Part shown: piece by piece, positions 52,667 to 62,585 of the stretch
Numbering within the stretch: the first letter of the stretch is position 1
Layout: each line of letters opens with the position of its first letter
Assembly: GCA_965221215.1 (NCBI GenBank)
Contig: OZ244872.1
Location: 3,162,001-3,226,000, forward strand
Direction: 5' to 3'
Length of the DNA stretch: 64,000 bases
DNA from: Aldehydirespirator sp965221215
GTDB lineage: Bacteria > Actinomycetota > Acidimicrobiia > Acidimicrobiales > Aldehydirespiratoraceae
Notes under the pieces: model-generated
Databases searched by the model: none
What the model was told of the DNA's origin: nothing
What the model saw: the letters and a program-made list of their open reading frames with translations, nothing else
Program-made: the position numbers and the translations under genes

Positions 52667-55600
52667 ATGAATGGAGCGAACAATCAGAGCGGTGGGAGCG
52701 GCACGACCCACGGCCGCTGGCGCCTGAACCGGGCCGGGATCATCAACGTATACCAGTACGAGAACGAGGTGCTGGACTTTGCCGGTGGCCGGCTGCTGCT
52801 GCGAGGCGTCAACGGCTCGGGCAAGTCGACCGCGATGAACATGCTGCTGCCCTTCCTGTTGACGGCTCGTCCCGGCCGGATCGATGCCGCCGGCGAACAG
52901 ACCGGGATCCTCAAGTCGTGGATGCTCAGCGGGCGCGAGGATGCTCAGCCCGTCGGATACCTCTGGATCGAGTTTGAGAACCGAGGCGAGTTCTTGGTGT
53001 GCGGCTGCGGGATCAAGGCCAACCGCCACTCCGACACTGTGTCCACATGGTGGTTCGTCACTCCGAAGCGCCCCGGCCTGGATCTTCACCTGGTGGCGGG
53101 CCATCAGCCGCTGTCAGCGGAGGGGCTCCGCGCCGCTCTCGACGGTGACGAGGTGTTCGGAGACCGCCGTCGCAGCGACTACCGGCACGCTGTTCAGCAG
53201 CGGCTCTTCGGCGGGGCGCCGATCGACCAGCACATCGGACTCATTCATGTCGTTCGCAACCCTCGAGTGGGCGACCGCATCGACATCGATCTGCCCGAGC
53301 ACCTCGTCGAGGCTCTCCCCCAGTTGTCCGAGCAGGCGCTGGCCGAGGCAGGCCAGCCGCTGGACGACCTCGAAGAGCACCGCCGCAACGTTGCTGACCT
53401 CGACCGCACATTCCAAGCGATCAACGGCCTGCTCGACGTGTACCGCTCCTACTGCGCCGACGAGCTGCGCCGACGCACCGTCGAAGGGCGCTCCCTGCTG
53501 TCATTGGAACGAGGCCGTGTCCGTGAAGAGAAGCGCACGCAGCGGGCCGCTGAAGCCGCTGCCGCGGAACTGGCACAACTCGACGAGGGCGTCACGGCCC
53601 AAGAGCGCACAGCCGGACGGCTGCGCAGCGAGATCTCGGCTCTGGAGGAGTCGCGTGCTTATCGCGAGGGCCGTCAACTCGACGCGTTGCGCGACCTTGT
53701 GAAGCGCCTGGTCGCCGAGCGCGACAGCGCTTCCGAACGGGTCGTTGAGCGCGAGGCGCGCCTGGAAGCGGCAACCGGAGAACTGCTGGCGGCCACCGAG
53801 CGCGGCCGCAGCGACGTCGTCGCTCTCAACCGCGCCCTGGCGGACGCAGCCGAGCTCATCGAGCGTTGCCGGGTCGGTGGCCGTCCGCCCGAGCCGATCG
53901 AGGTTGCCGAGGCCACACTCGACGCCGCATCCGAGCCGGTCAACCCGGTCGATGCCTCGGTGATAGGCCGCGAGATCACCGCTTCGGTTGGTGCTGTCCG
54001 CATCCGGCTGGCCGACACCGACCAAGTCGATGAGGCACTCGGGGCACTCGATGCAGCGGAGAACGCTCTCAGCCTGGCCGAATCTAGATTCGAGGCTGCC
54101 GCGCGCTCGGCCGACCAGGCCTCAGCCCGCTTGGCCGAGCAGGATCAGCGTCTCGCGGCGGCACGACGCAGTTGGCACGACAGCGCCTGGCGGTGGGCCT
54201 CCGAGGCTCGCTTGCTGGTGCAGGGCGCTGGCTTGGACACGACCGCGGCGTCTGTTCTCGCCACAGTAGAAACTGGCGGCGAGTCCGCCGACAGCGGGTT
54301 GCAGACCATCGACAGCGCGTCTGGCGCATCCGACCGCACCGAGACTCTGCGAGAGCAGCTCTCGCTTGCATGCGATGAACTCGTCGGCCACTGGCACGAG
54401 TCTGCCGCCGCAGTCGGTTTCCGGCTCGAGGCTGAGCGTGACACCGTCAACGAAGCCCAGGCCCTGGTCGATGCGCTGGCCGAACGCAGCGAACTCGAGC
54501 CTCCCAGACTCGGTTGGCAGACTGAAGCCGAGTACTGCCTCGCCGATCTGGTTGACTTCAAGCCCCACCTCACCGAGTCCGAGCGCTGCGGGGTAGAGGC
54601 CGCGCTGGAGTCCTCCGGTTTGCTCTCTGCCCGACTGCTCGAGAGTGGAGCCCTAGAGTTGTCCAGCGGCGAACTGGTCGCCGCAACCGCGGAACCGGTT
54701 GCGAGCCCTCTCAGCGACTGCCTTGACGTGACCGTGCCAGTCCGGCTCGGCGACCGCGTCGACGCCGAATCGGTCCAGCGTCTGCTCGGGTCGATCTCCT
54801 CGGACTCGTCGAGTGGTGCCGTCACTGTCGTGGCCACCGACGGCTCTTTCAGGATCGGGGCCCTGCACGGGCGCCACCTCAAGAATCGGCCTGAATTCGT
54901 CGGGACGACCGCCCGCAGCGAGGCGCTCGGGCGCGAGCGGCGAGAGGCGTCAGCCCGCTTGAATTCAGCCCTCGGTGCTGTGCGCGACAGCGAGACGGAA
55001 CTGACACGACACCGCTCCTCACTTGATGAGGCTCAGAGACTTCGTGAGCGTCTGCCTTCGATGGCGGCGATCCGCAGCGCCTCTGCCGAGGTGGCGGCCG
55101 CGGCCCAAGCTTCTGAGGAGGCGTCGGCAGGCCGCGACGCGGCCGCGGCAGGCCGCGATGAGGCAGAGCGAGCATCTTCTGCAGCCTCCAATGAACTGCA
55201 GCGGATCTCGGTGACGCTGCAACTCCCGCGTGAGCGCTCCGCCCTCGATGCGGTTCGCGCCGAGTTGCGCGAACTCACCGCCGATCTCCACAATTGCCAT
55301 GCACTCGTGGTAGCTCTGGCGCGCTCGATCGACAGCTGGCGAGGGTCTGCGGCTCGCCTGCGAACGGCGTCCGACGACGAGTCCGCTGAGCGTGCTCACT
55401 TGTCGAAGATCGAGTCTGAACTCGACCGCGAGAGCGCCCGCTTGGCGACTATCGAAGACAGCATCGGCGCGGAGTACGCAGAGGTCGCAGCCACTCGCGA
55501 CCGCTGCCGGGCGGAACTTGAACAGGTCGAGTCACGTCTGCCGGGGTTGCGCGAACAGCGCGATGCTGCCGTGTCGGTCCGGGCAGATGCCCAGGCAGCG

Positions 55601-56920
55601 GCCCGCGTGGCCACTGCCGAGCGGACCCGGGCGGCTGAGACCTGCGAGGCTGCCCGGTCATCGCTCAGCGAGGCGCTGTCCGTTCCCGGCCTGCTCGACG
55701 CCCTCTCACCTCTCGACGACTCTGCGCCGCCCCCGATCGTGGCCGAGGCACGGGGTTCCAAGGGTCTGCAGCAAATGCTGGATGCGGTCGACCGGCTACT
55801 AGACGGCACCGCAACCGTGACATCAGGCAGCCGCGGCCGAACGGCGGACGAAGCGAACGAGACCCCCGGTTCGATGTCGCGAACCGGCCTGGAAGGGCCT
55901 GTCGGCAGAGTCCGCGACGACGGAGCGCCCGACTCGGCGCCGGTCAGCGCCGACAGCGTCCGGCAGTCCTTGAGGAGGCGGCGCGATGCGCTGGGAGCGG
56001 GATGGGATGCGGATGAGCGCCAGCCGGATCCGGCCCTTCCGCTCGAGGTGGAGGTGAGCGGACCGTCTGGAAGGGCGCCGCTGGCAGCCTCGGCGCGAGC
56101 GGTTTCGGCCCAGCGCGACCAGATGGCCGCGCTGCTCGATCACAAGCAGAGCGAAGCCCTGCGAGAGTTGTTGCAAGGCTTGATCGCACGCGAGATCGCT
56201 GAGCGGGTCCACGGCGCCGCCAGGCTCGTGGAACGCATGAACGAGCGTCTTGGCGCGGTCAGGACGGCCCACGATGTGGGGATTCGCCTGAGGTGGCGGC
56301 GCTCCGGCGAACTCGACACGGCAACAAATCGCATGATCGACCTGCTCACGAAGCTCCCCGACCTGCGCACCGATGACGACGAGAGCGCACTGCGCCAAGC
56401 CCTGTCCGACCACCTGCGAGAGGCCAGAGCCCTGCAGCCCGACATCCCTTACCGTCAACTCATCTCCAAGGCGCTCGACTACAAGCGGTGGCACGACATG
56501 GCGGTGATGGTGCGACGCCCCGGACACGACGAGAAGCGGCTGAGCCGCAACACGCCGCTGTCGGAGGGCGAGAAGAAGCTCGTCACCTACCTTCCGCTCT
56601 TCGCGGCGGTGGCCGCGTCGTGCGACTCCATGGCCGAGCAGGCTGGCACGGCGAGCGCCGACGGGAGCGGCGTGGCCCGGTTCGTCGTGCTCGACGACGC
56701 GTTCGCGAAGGTCTCAGAGGACAACCACGCCAAATTGTTCGGGCTGCTCGTCGAACTCGACCTTGATCTGATCGCCACCAGCGAGAGGCTCTGGGGCACG
56801 CATGCAACCGTTCCCGAACTCGCCATTACCGAGGTCGTGCGGGACGCCCGGCTGGGCACCATCCTGCTTGAGCACTACCGGTGGGACGGCGCCACCCTCG
56901 AACGGAGCGCCCTGTCGTGA
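52667..56920 (+). CDS. jetC: Wadjet JetC: SMC-like coiled-coil ATPase (TIGR02680 type)
   Basis: 1417 residues from ATG 52667; GTG 52658, ATG 52631 and GTG 52562 are alternatives. Walker A LLRGVNGSGKSTAMNML at ~45, long coiled-coil arms rich in Ala/Glu/Arg, ABC signature TPLSEGEKKLVTYLPLF near 1295, Walker B ARFVVLDDAFAKV near 1340. In Wadjet systems this is the motor that extrudes plasmid DNA. First gene of the operon; followed by jetA with a four-base overlap. Confidence 0.92.
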   Translation: MNGANNQSGGSGTTHGRWRLNRAGIINVYQYENEVLDFAGGRLLLRGVNGSGKSTAMNMLLPFLLTARPGRIDAAGEQTGILKSWMLSGREDAQPVGYLWIEFENRGEFLVCGCGIKANRHSDTVSTWWFVTPKRPGLDLHLVAGHQPLSAEGLRAALDGDEVFGDRRRSDYRHAVQQRLFGGAPIDQHIGLIHVVRNPRVGDRIDIDLPEHLVEALPQLSEQALAEAGQPLDDLEEHRRNVADLDRTFQAINGLLDVYRSYCADELRRRTVEGRSLLSLERGRVREEKRTQRAAEAAAAELAQLDEGVTAQERTAGRLRSEISALEESRAYREGRQLDALRDLVKRLVAERDSASERVVEREARLEAATGELLAATERGRSDVVALNRALADAAELIERCRVGGRPPEPIEVAEATLDAASEPVNPVDASVIGREITASVGAVRIRLADTDQVDEALGALDAAENALSLAESRFEAAARSADQASARLAEQDQRLAAARRSWHDSAWRWASEARLLVQGAGLDTTAASVLATVETGGESADSGLQTIDSASGASDRTETLREQLSLACDELVGHWHESAAAVGFRLEAERDTVNEAQALVDALAERSELEPPRLGWQTEAEYCLADLVDFKPHLTESERCGVEAALESSGLLSARLLESGALELSSGELVAATAEPVASPLSDCLDVTVPVRLGDRVDAESVQRLLGSISSDSSSGAVTVVATDGSFRIGALHGRHLKNRPEFVGTTARSEALGRERREASARLNSALGAVRDSETELTRHRSSLDEAQRLRERLPSMAAIRSASAEVAAAAQASEEASAGRDAAAAGRDEAERASSAASNELQRISVTLQLPRERSALDAVRAELRELTADLHNCHALVVALARSIDSWRGSAARLRTASDDESAERAHLSKIESELDRESARLATIEDSIGAEYAEVAATRDRCRAELEQVESRLPGLREQRDAAVSVRADAQAAARVATAERTRAAETCEAARSSLSEALSVPGLLDALSPLDDSAPPPIVAEARGSKGLQQMLDAVDRLLDGTATVTSGSRGRTADEANETPGSMSRTGLEGPVGRVRDDGAPDSAPVSADSVRQSLRRRRDALGAGWDADERQPDPALPLEVEVSGPSGRAPLAASARAVSAQRDQMAALLDHKQSEALRELLQGLIAREIAERVHGAARLVERMNERLGAVRTAHDVGIRLRWRRSGELDTATNRMIDLLTKLPDLRTDDDESALRQALSDHLREARALQPDIPYRQLISKALDYKRWHDMAVMVRRPGHDEKRLSRNTPLSEGEKKLVTYLPLFAAVAASCDSMAEQAGTASADGSGVARFVVLDDAFAKVSEDNHAKLFGLLVELDLDLIATSERLWGTHATVPELAITEVVRDARLGTILLEHYRWDGATLERSALS

Positions 56921-58650
56921 CGACTGCGCCCGAGCCTCCCGAAAGCGGACCGTCGCCGGCGACCGGCGACGTGACGGCGGGCCAACAGGCAGACCCCAAC
57001 CTCCATCAGCCCGCCGGCACCGACGGGTCGCCCGGGCCGGATCGGGCCAGGCTGCTCTTCCGGTACCTGGCCGCACCCGAATGGCGCGACTACCGCACCA
57101 TCCTCGGAGTGTTCGCAGGCACGTTCTTCGCGGAGTTCACACCTGAGGAGGTCGCGGCCGATCCGGCAGTTGTGGGCAGTGACATCGATACCGCCATGAT
57201 CGCAGATCGGCTGGAGAGCTTGCGCGGCTGGGGGAACCTGACCGTTTCGTCGTCGGTTGGCAACCCGGCGAGCCTGGAGGACTACTACCGGCGCCGCAAC
57301 CGTTACTTGATCACCCGCGCCGGACAAGAAGTCTTTGGCATCGTCGAGGGGGTGCTGTCGGAGGTCGACAAGATGGCTGACGTGCAGGCGGGACGGCTGC
57401 GCGACCTGGACCGCGCTCTGGGGGAGCTCAGCAAACTCGCAGCCGGGAATCTTCCCGAAGCTTCGACTGAGGAGCTCACCAGCAAGGTTCGTGCGGTCTT
57501 CGACATCCACGAACGCTTCACCACCGAATTGACCCAGTTCTTCGCGGATCTCAACCAGTGGCAGAGCCGCTATGACCTGAACGCGCAAGAGGTTCAGTTG
57601 TTCGCGGGAGTTCTTGTCACCTACGTGTCTGAGCAGCTCTCTGAGATCGAGCGCATGACTCGGCCCATCTCGCGCCGCCTCGAAGCCGTCGGATCCCGGA
57701 TTCCGATGATCACGAACTCATTGAGGCAGGGACTGGCGGCCCGAGTGGACGATGCCGGTCTTGCGGCCAGCGTCGCCGTGCGCCGCCTCCCCGGCACCGA
57801 GACCAGAGATTGGGACCACTTGACGGAGTGGTTCGTGGCGCCGCCGGGACAGGCCTCGCGGCTCGACCGCCTGACCCGCCAGGCTGTGGCTGCCACACGC
57901 ACTCTGACCGCGAACGTGACCCGGTTGTCGCGTTCGGGTCTGGGCGCGGTGTCGAGGCGCTCCGATTTCTTGCGCCTCGCTCGATTCTTCGACGGTGCTG
58001 CCACAGCCGACGAGGCTCACAAGATGGCGGCAGCCGCCTTGGGGCTCGTCCCCTGTCGGCGACTGGGCGCCCTGTCCGCCGACGCTGACGACCCGGAGCC
58101 CTCCACCACCTCTTGGCGCGAAGCCCCTCTTGCCGTTGTGCCGGTCTCGTTGCGTGAGCGGGGAGACAGCACACAGCGCGGCAAGCCGACGCCGTTGCGC
58201 GACCGCCGGCGTGAGCGCGACCAGATCCGGCTAAACCGCGAGCGCAAGCACGCCGACAGAGAGGCCACCGCCGCCGAGCTACTGTCGTGCGCGGACTCGC
58301 GGGGCCGTATCGACGGCGCCGAGATGTCGGTCGCCGGCTTCTCGATGCTGCGCGGCCTCATCAGCCGATCCGGGCACGGCAGCGATGCGCTCACCGATAC
58401 CCGGACTGCGGAGGAATCCGGCGTGCGCTGCACCGTCCGTCGGGCCGGAGAAGTGACCACCACCGTGCAGTGCCCGGAGGGACGCCTCGTGATGCACGGC
58501 CTCCTCGTCACGATCGCCAGGGTCGAGGACCCCGCAGGCTCTCCCTGGAAGGATTCACCCGCGAACGGGGCGGCTGTCACCCGCTGGGAGAAGGCGATGC
58601 CCAGTGGCATGGTGACTGGTGACGCGGCGATGACTGCAACGGTGACGTGA
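56917..58650 (+). CDS. jetA: Wadjet JetA: kleisin-like subunit (DUF2397/TIGR02677)
   Basis: 577 residues from GTG 56917, which overlaps the jetC stop as GTGA. After a Pro-rich start the family core begins LLFRYLAAPEWRDYRTILGV; helical through the middle. The C-terminus has an RxxRERDQIRLNRERKHADR segment and a mixed domain. It bridges the SMC heads and binds JetB in known systems. Confidence 0.88.
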   Translation: MTTAPEPPESGPSPATGDVTAGQQADPNLHQPAGTDGSPGPDRARLLFRYLAAPEWRDYRTILGVFAGTFFAEFTPEEVAADPAVVGSDIDTAMIADRLESLRGWGNLTVSSSVGNPASLEDYYRRRNRYLITRAGQEVFGIVEGVLSEVDKMADVQAGRLRDLDRALGELSKLAAGNLPEASTEELTSKVRAVFDIHERFTTELTQFFADLNQWQSRYDLNAQEVQLFAGVLVTYVSEQLSEIERMTRPISRRLEAVGSRIPMITNSLRQGLAARVDDAGLAASVAVRRLPGTETRDWDHLTEWFVAPPGQASRLDRLTRQAVAATRTLTANVTRLSRSGLGAVSRRSDFLRLARFFDGAATADEAHKMAAAALGLVPCRRLGALSADADDPEPSTTSWREAPLAVVPVSLRERGDSTQRGKPTPLRDRRRERDQIRLNRERKHADREATAAELLSCADSRGRIDGAEMSVAGFSMLRGLISRSGHGSDALTDTRTAEESGVRCTVRRAGEVTTTVQCPEGRLVMHGLLVTIARVEDPAGSPWKDSPANGAAVTRWEKAMPSGMVTGDAAMTATVT

Positions 58651-59852
58651 AGTTCTCAAAGGACGACCGGACAGAGAAGGCAAACGATCTTGCTGCAATG
58701 GGACCGGCTGCCGACTCCTACGCCGTCTCAGGCCCGTCGGTCGCCGACAATCCGCTTCGTCTGCTCGACTTGAGAGCTGCGGCCCGGCATCTGGCCGAGC
58801 ATCCGCTGGTACTGGCTGAGCAGGATCCCGACGCGTTCGGACTGATCAGACGCTACGAGCATGAGCTGGACCGCTGGTTCACGCAGAGATTCGGGTACCG
58901 CCTCGAAGTGTCCGCCGACACCGCCCGCCTGTTCAAGTCGACTGTCGTCGTTGACCGCCGGGCGTTGCGCACGGCCGCTCATCCCGGACGTCCGTTCTCA
59001 GTGCGCGAGTACACGATGCTCGCGCTCACGCTGGCAGCAGTGGTCGCGGGCCCCAATGTCATCAGCCTGCGCGATCTGGTGCATGAGATCCGCTCGGCCG
59101 CGACCGACGCCGACGTGACGGTGACCGAGGCGGCTTCGGACCGCCGCGCCCTGGTCAATGCACTCAAGTGGATGATCCGCCACGGCGTAGCCAGCGAGGC
59201 GCACGACCGGATCGAGCGTTACTCGACCGACGACCAAGCCGATGCGGTCTTGCGGATCCGGCCCGACCGTGTGTCTTTGCTGCCGCTGCCCGCGTTGGCC
59301 CGCTCCGAGACTGTGGAAGATCTGCTGGACCGCTCCGAGCAGCGCCAGTCATCGTTGAGAGCCTGGATGCGCTCGGTTCTGCTGGAGGAGCCCGTGCTGT
59401 ACCGCAGCGACCTGTCCGACGACGAGTGGGCCGAGTTGAGACGACGGCTCGGTGAGGAGTCCAGCATCTTCGAGGAGATGTTCGGACTCCGGCTCGAAGC
59501 TCGAGCCGAAGGTGTGGCGACCATCGATCCGCAGGACGCGATGACCGACAGCCGATTCCCCCGCAACGGCACCGTGGCACACTCTGCTCTGCTGTTGCTG
59601 AACCGGCTCACTGAGGCCGGTTCGGACTGTGTAGCGCTCGTCGACATCGTGGAAGTTGTGGCTTCTCTGGCCGAACAGCACCGCCGGTTCTGGTCTCAAC
59701 TCGCCGATGACCCCGACCGTCTCACGAATGCGGCGCTTGAACTCCTTGCAGATCATCGGCTCACCGACACTCAAGGTGAGACGGTGCGGATTCTGCCTGC
59801 GGCCTGGCGATACGCCGCGGATGTCCGCGTTGAACAGGGAGCGCTGCTGTGA
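58647..59852 (+). CDS. jetB: Wadjet JetB: KITE-like subunit (DUF2398/TIGR02678)
   Basis: 401 residues from GTG 58647, overlapping the jetA stop (GTGA). Family segments: ELDRWFTQRFGYRLEVSAD, DRRALVNALKWMIRHGVA and EEMFGLRLEARAEGVATID. Winged-helix-rich partner of JetA. The 3' end leads into a 22-codon ORF before jetD. Confidence 0.88.
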   Translation: MKFSKDDRTEKANDLAAMGPAADSYAVSGPSVADNPLRLLDLRAAARHLAEHPLVLAEQDPDAFGLIRRYEHELDRWFTQRFGYRLEVSADTARLFKSTVVVDRRALRTAAHPGRPFSVREYTMLALTLAAVVAGPNVISLRDLVHEIRSAATDADVTVTEAASDRRALVNALKWMIRHGVASEAHDRIERYSTDDQADAVLRIRPDRVSLLPLPALARSETVEDLLDRSEQRQSSLRAWMRSVLLEEPVLYRSDLSDDEWAELRRRLGEESSIFEEMFGLRLEARAEGVATIDPQDAMTDSRFPRNGTVAHSALLLLNRLTEAGSDCVALVDIVEVVASLAEQHRRFWSQLADDPDRLTNAALELLADHRLTDTQGETVRILPAAWRYAADVRVEQGALL

Positions 59853-59917
59853 TCGCTCAGACCGTCGCGGCGCGACTTCGGCGAGCCAGGACGCCTGGGC
59901 GCCTCCCGCGGCCATAG
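59849..59917 (+). other. Bridging mini-ORF, jetB/jetD junction
   Basis: Twenty-two codons from GTG 59849 (VIAQTVAARLRRARTPG...), overlapping the jetB stop as GTGA and ending TAG five bases before the jetD ATG. Same architecture as the respiratory junctions; no duplicated sequence is evident. It could also be the original jetD start separated by a frameshift. Confidence 0.45.
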
Positions 59918-59922
59918 TCGTG

Positions 59923-61245
59923 ATGTCGCGGCATGTCCCGGAGTCGCTCTTGGAGAACGGGCTGCAACCGTGCTGGGCGACTGTCCGGCAGCGACTGGAC
60001 CGGTTCGGGACGCAGCGCCGCGGCACTGTTGCCCGACCGGAACTCGGACCGTCCGGTGAATTGGCTCTCGAGTCACTGCTAGGCCACCGGCTTGCGAGCC
60101 GCATCGACTTGACCGAACTTGAAGCGGCCCTCGTCGAGCGCGGGATAGGCGTCGACTTGTGCACCGCGTTGACACAACTCGGTCATCCGCCTTCTGCGGA
60201 TGCCGCCCTGCGCAGGTCAGAACGGGCACGAGCATCAGCAGCGAGATCAGCTCTGCGAGACGCTGCCGAGTCCTGGCGGGAGCCGTGGGCCCGAGAGTGG
60301 GCCGACTCAGCGATCCGTGCCGGACTGCACAGCGGCCTTGACCATGGTGAGGTCGAGACGCTTGTGGGAGACGTGCGACGCCTGCTCGACCATCTGGACC
60401 TCCGTTACTCGTCCGAGGCGGCCGCCCAGCCGCTGTGGAGACCTGAGCCGGATCCTCGAGAGCCGCAAGGAGGCGGCGAGGCGGCGGCATCGGGCAGGCC
60501 GTGGCCGGCTGGCCGAGGCGAGGTGGCGGCTACCTTGTTCGGTTCGGCGCACGCGCTCGACCCCGGTACAGCTCTGGCCGCCTTCGCCTCCAAGGCTCTG
60601 CAGCTCAGGCTCGACGAGAATCTGATGGGTCGCGAGTTGTGGGAGGCGAGCGGCATTCGAGTCGACAGCGTGTCCGCTCCGGCACTGGTGTGGGCCGTGC
60701 CCGCTACGGGCCGATCCGTTCTCGCCGGGTTGTTGCGGTCGGCGTTCGAAGGTGGCCTTCCGCTCCATGTGAGCCTGTTGGCCCTGCGCCGAGATCCCGT
60801 GACAGTGCCCGCTGACACGCCGGTCCTCGTGGTCGAGAACCCGCGTCTCGTGGAGGCTGCCGCCGAACGTGGTGCGCCGTGCTGCGTGGTCTCCGCCAAC
60901 GGCAACCCCACCACCGCAGTGACCACCCTGGTGCAGCAACTGCGGGAATCCGGGGCTCGCCTCCGGTACCACGGCGACTTCGACGCGGCCGGGATCGCCA
61001 TATGCCGACGCATGCACGACCTCGGCTGCCACCCTTGGCGGATGAGCGCAAGCGACTATCGGGAGGCGGTCGGCCGAGCTGAGCGCGAAGGTGTGTGGCT
61101 GGACCAAGACTCGAGAGACTGCGGACCCACGCCGTGGAACCCAGCGCTTGAGGAAGAGTTCGGGGCCAAGCGGCTGATCGTGCATGAGGAGTTCGTGCTC
61201 GACCAAGTACTCGACGGCTTTCTTCAATCGGCGCCGTCGGACTAG
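59923..61245 (+). CDS. jetD: Wadjet JetD: TOPRIM nuclease subunit (DUF3323/DUF2399, TIGR02679)
   Basis: 440 residues from ATG 59923 (MSRHVPESLLENGLQPCW), chosen over the longer frame because upstream codons lie in jetB. Two-domain layout: N-terminal DUF3323-type part, C-terminal TOPRIM with VVENPRLVEAA (acidic Glu) and LRYHGDFDAAGIAICRR (DxD). These residues cut the extruded plasmid DNA in Wadjet systems. The active-site motifs are intact. Confidence 0.9.
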   Translation: MSRHVPESLLENGLQPCWATVRQRLDRFGTQRRGTVARPELGPSGELALESLLGHRLASRIDLTELEAALVERGIGVDLCTALTQLGHPPSADAALRRSERARASAARSALRDAAESWREPWAREWADSAIRAGLHSGLDHGEVETLVGDVRRLLDHLDLRYSSEAAAQPLWRPEPDPREPQGGGEAAASGRPWPAGRGEVAATLFGSAHALDPGTALAAFASKALQLRLDENLMGRELWEASGIRVDSVSAPALVWAVPATGRSVLAGLLRSAFEGGLPLHVSLLALRRDPVTVPADTPVLVVENPRLVEAAAERGAPCCVVSANGNPTTAVTTLVQQLRESGARLRYHGDFDAAGIAICRRMHDLGCHPWRMSASDYREAVGRAEREGVWLDQDSRDCGPTPWNPALEEEFGAKRLIVHEEFVLDQVLDGFLQSAPSD

Positions 61246-61345
61246 AGGCCGCTCCAGCGATCACCGGATCGTCGAACCCTGGGCCGCGTCTGGCCGCGCC
61301 TCGCTTCTTCCGTCGTCGGCCAGTGTCGGCGGTACTGTTGGGCGG

Positions 61346-62536
61346 GTGCCGTATCTGGAGCCGGGGAGGATCGGCTCGCTCACGCTGGCGAATCGGCTGG
61401 TCAGGGCGTCCACCTCCGAGACGATGGCCGGGCCCGACGGTGCCGGAACCCCGGCCCTGGCTGACCTGTACGGCACCCTGGCCGCCGGCGGGGCGGGGTT
61501 GATCCTCACCGGGCACATCTACGTGGAGCGCCGCGGCCAGGCCAGCGCCCACCAGCCCGGCCTCTACGACGACCGCCTGGTCGAGTCGATGGTTCAGGTC
61601 ACCGATGCGGTGCACGCCCGCGGCGGCCGGATCTTCGCAGAGATCGGCCACGCCGGCAGCCAGACCATGCTGCCCGAGGTGGGGCCCATCGCTCCGTCGC
61701 CGACCGCCAACGAGATGTACGGCCTTCAACCCCGTGAGGCCACCGCGGACGACATCGCGGAGGTGATCGCCGCGTTCGGTCAGGCGGCCCGACGGGCGAG
61801 GGAGGCCGGGTTCGACGGGGTCCACATCCACGGGGGCAACGGCTATCTGATCTCGGAGTTCTCCTCACCGATCACCAACGGGCGCACCGATGAGTGGGGC
61901 GGCGACGCCGAGCGCCGCGGCCGCTTCGTACTGGCCGTCTACGACGCGGTGCGGGCCGCGGTGGGCGACGACTTCTGCGTGACGGCCCGCATCGGGATCG
62001 GCGACTCTGTCGCAGGGGGACTCGAGGTGCCCGAGAGCGTGGACCGGGTGCGCCTGCTGGCCGAGCGGGGGCTCGACGCGGTGGAGGTGTCGTACGGGAT
62101 CATGAAGAGCTATCTCGAGAACATCCGCACCTATGTGGCCGTCGGCGGGGCCCAGGCCGCCCGCAACGCGCTGGTGCAGCGACTGGTGAAGCCCGAGGGA
62201 CCCGAGGCCTACTACCGGCACTTCGCCCGGGCCGTGAAGGAGGCGGTGGACATCCCGGTGATCCTCGTCGGCGGGATCCGGACCACTCAGACGATGGCGG
62301 AGGTGATCGGGTCGGGCGACGCCGACTTTCTGGCCATGTCGCGACCGTTCATCCGCGAGCCCGATCTGGCCAACAAGCTGGCCGCGGGGCGCACCGGCAC
62401 CGTCGAGTGCGTGTCGTGCAACATGTGCCTAGTCCACGACGGCTTCGATCCGCTCCGCTGCTGGCGCAAGAGTCCGGCCGCGGTGGCCGCCCACATCTAC
62501 GCCCGCCACATCCGGGGCCGGATCAGGCGCGGCTAG
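61346..62536 (+). CDS. Old Yellow Enzyme-like NADH:flavin oxidoreductase
   Basis: 396 residues from GTG 61346 (VPYLEPGRIGSLTLANRLV). TIM-barrel FMN oxidoreductase features: RASTSETMAGPDGAG, FDGVHIHGGNGYLISEFSSP, DEWGGDAERRGRF, VGGIRTTQTMAEVIGSGDAD and SRPFIREPDL. Likely reduces an enone-type substrate. Not co-oriented by overlap with jetD (100-base gap). Confidence 0.92.
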   Translation: MPYLEPGRIGSLTLANRLVRASTSETMAGPDGAGTPALADLYGTLAAGGAGLILTGHIYVERRGQASAHQPGLYDDRLVESMVQVTDAVHARGGRIFAEIGHAGSQTMLPEVGPIAPSPTANEMYGLQPREATADDIAEVIAAFGQAARRAREAGFDGVHIHGGNGYLISEFSSPITNGRTDEWGGDAERRGRFVLAVYDAVRAAVGDDFCVTARIGIGDSVAGGLEVPESVDRVRLLAERGLDAVEVSYGIMKSYLENIRTYVAVGGAQAARNALVQRLVKPEGPEAYYRHFARAVKEAVDIPVILVGGIRTTQTMAEVIGSGDADFLAMSRPFIREPDLANKLAAGRTGTVECVSCNMCLVHDGFDPLRCWRKSPAAVAAHIYARHIRGRIRRG

Positions 62537-62560
62537 ACGCTGGAACGGGTCTAGCCGCGC
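62527..62560. terminator. Hairpin at the end of the oxidoreductase gene
   Basis: GCGCGGCTAGAC pairs perfectly with GTCTAGCCGCGC across a 10-base loop; the oxidoreductase stop TAG sits in the left arm. No T-tract follows, as is usual for high-GC actinomycete terminators. Confidence 0.6.
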
Positions 62561-62563
62561 CCG

Positions 62564-62585
62564 CTCGCCTATTCGCTCGGCCTCT
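62564..62585. repeat. Solitary end of the intergenic repeat family
   Basis: CTCGCCTATTCGCTCGGCCT, then CT, right after the hairpin and adjoining the stop of the convergent lipoprotein gene. Confidence 0.75.

Noticed and set aside
59656..59922. JetD starting at 59656
   Set aside because: These codons are the jetB gene in another frame; family similarity begins at about ATG 59923.
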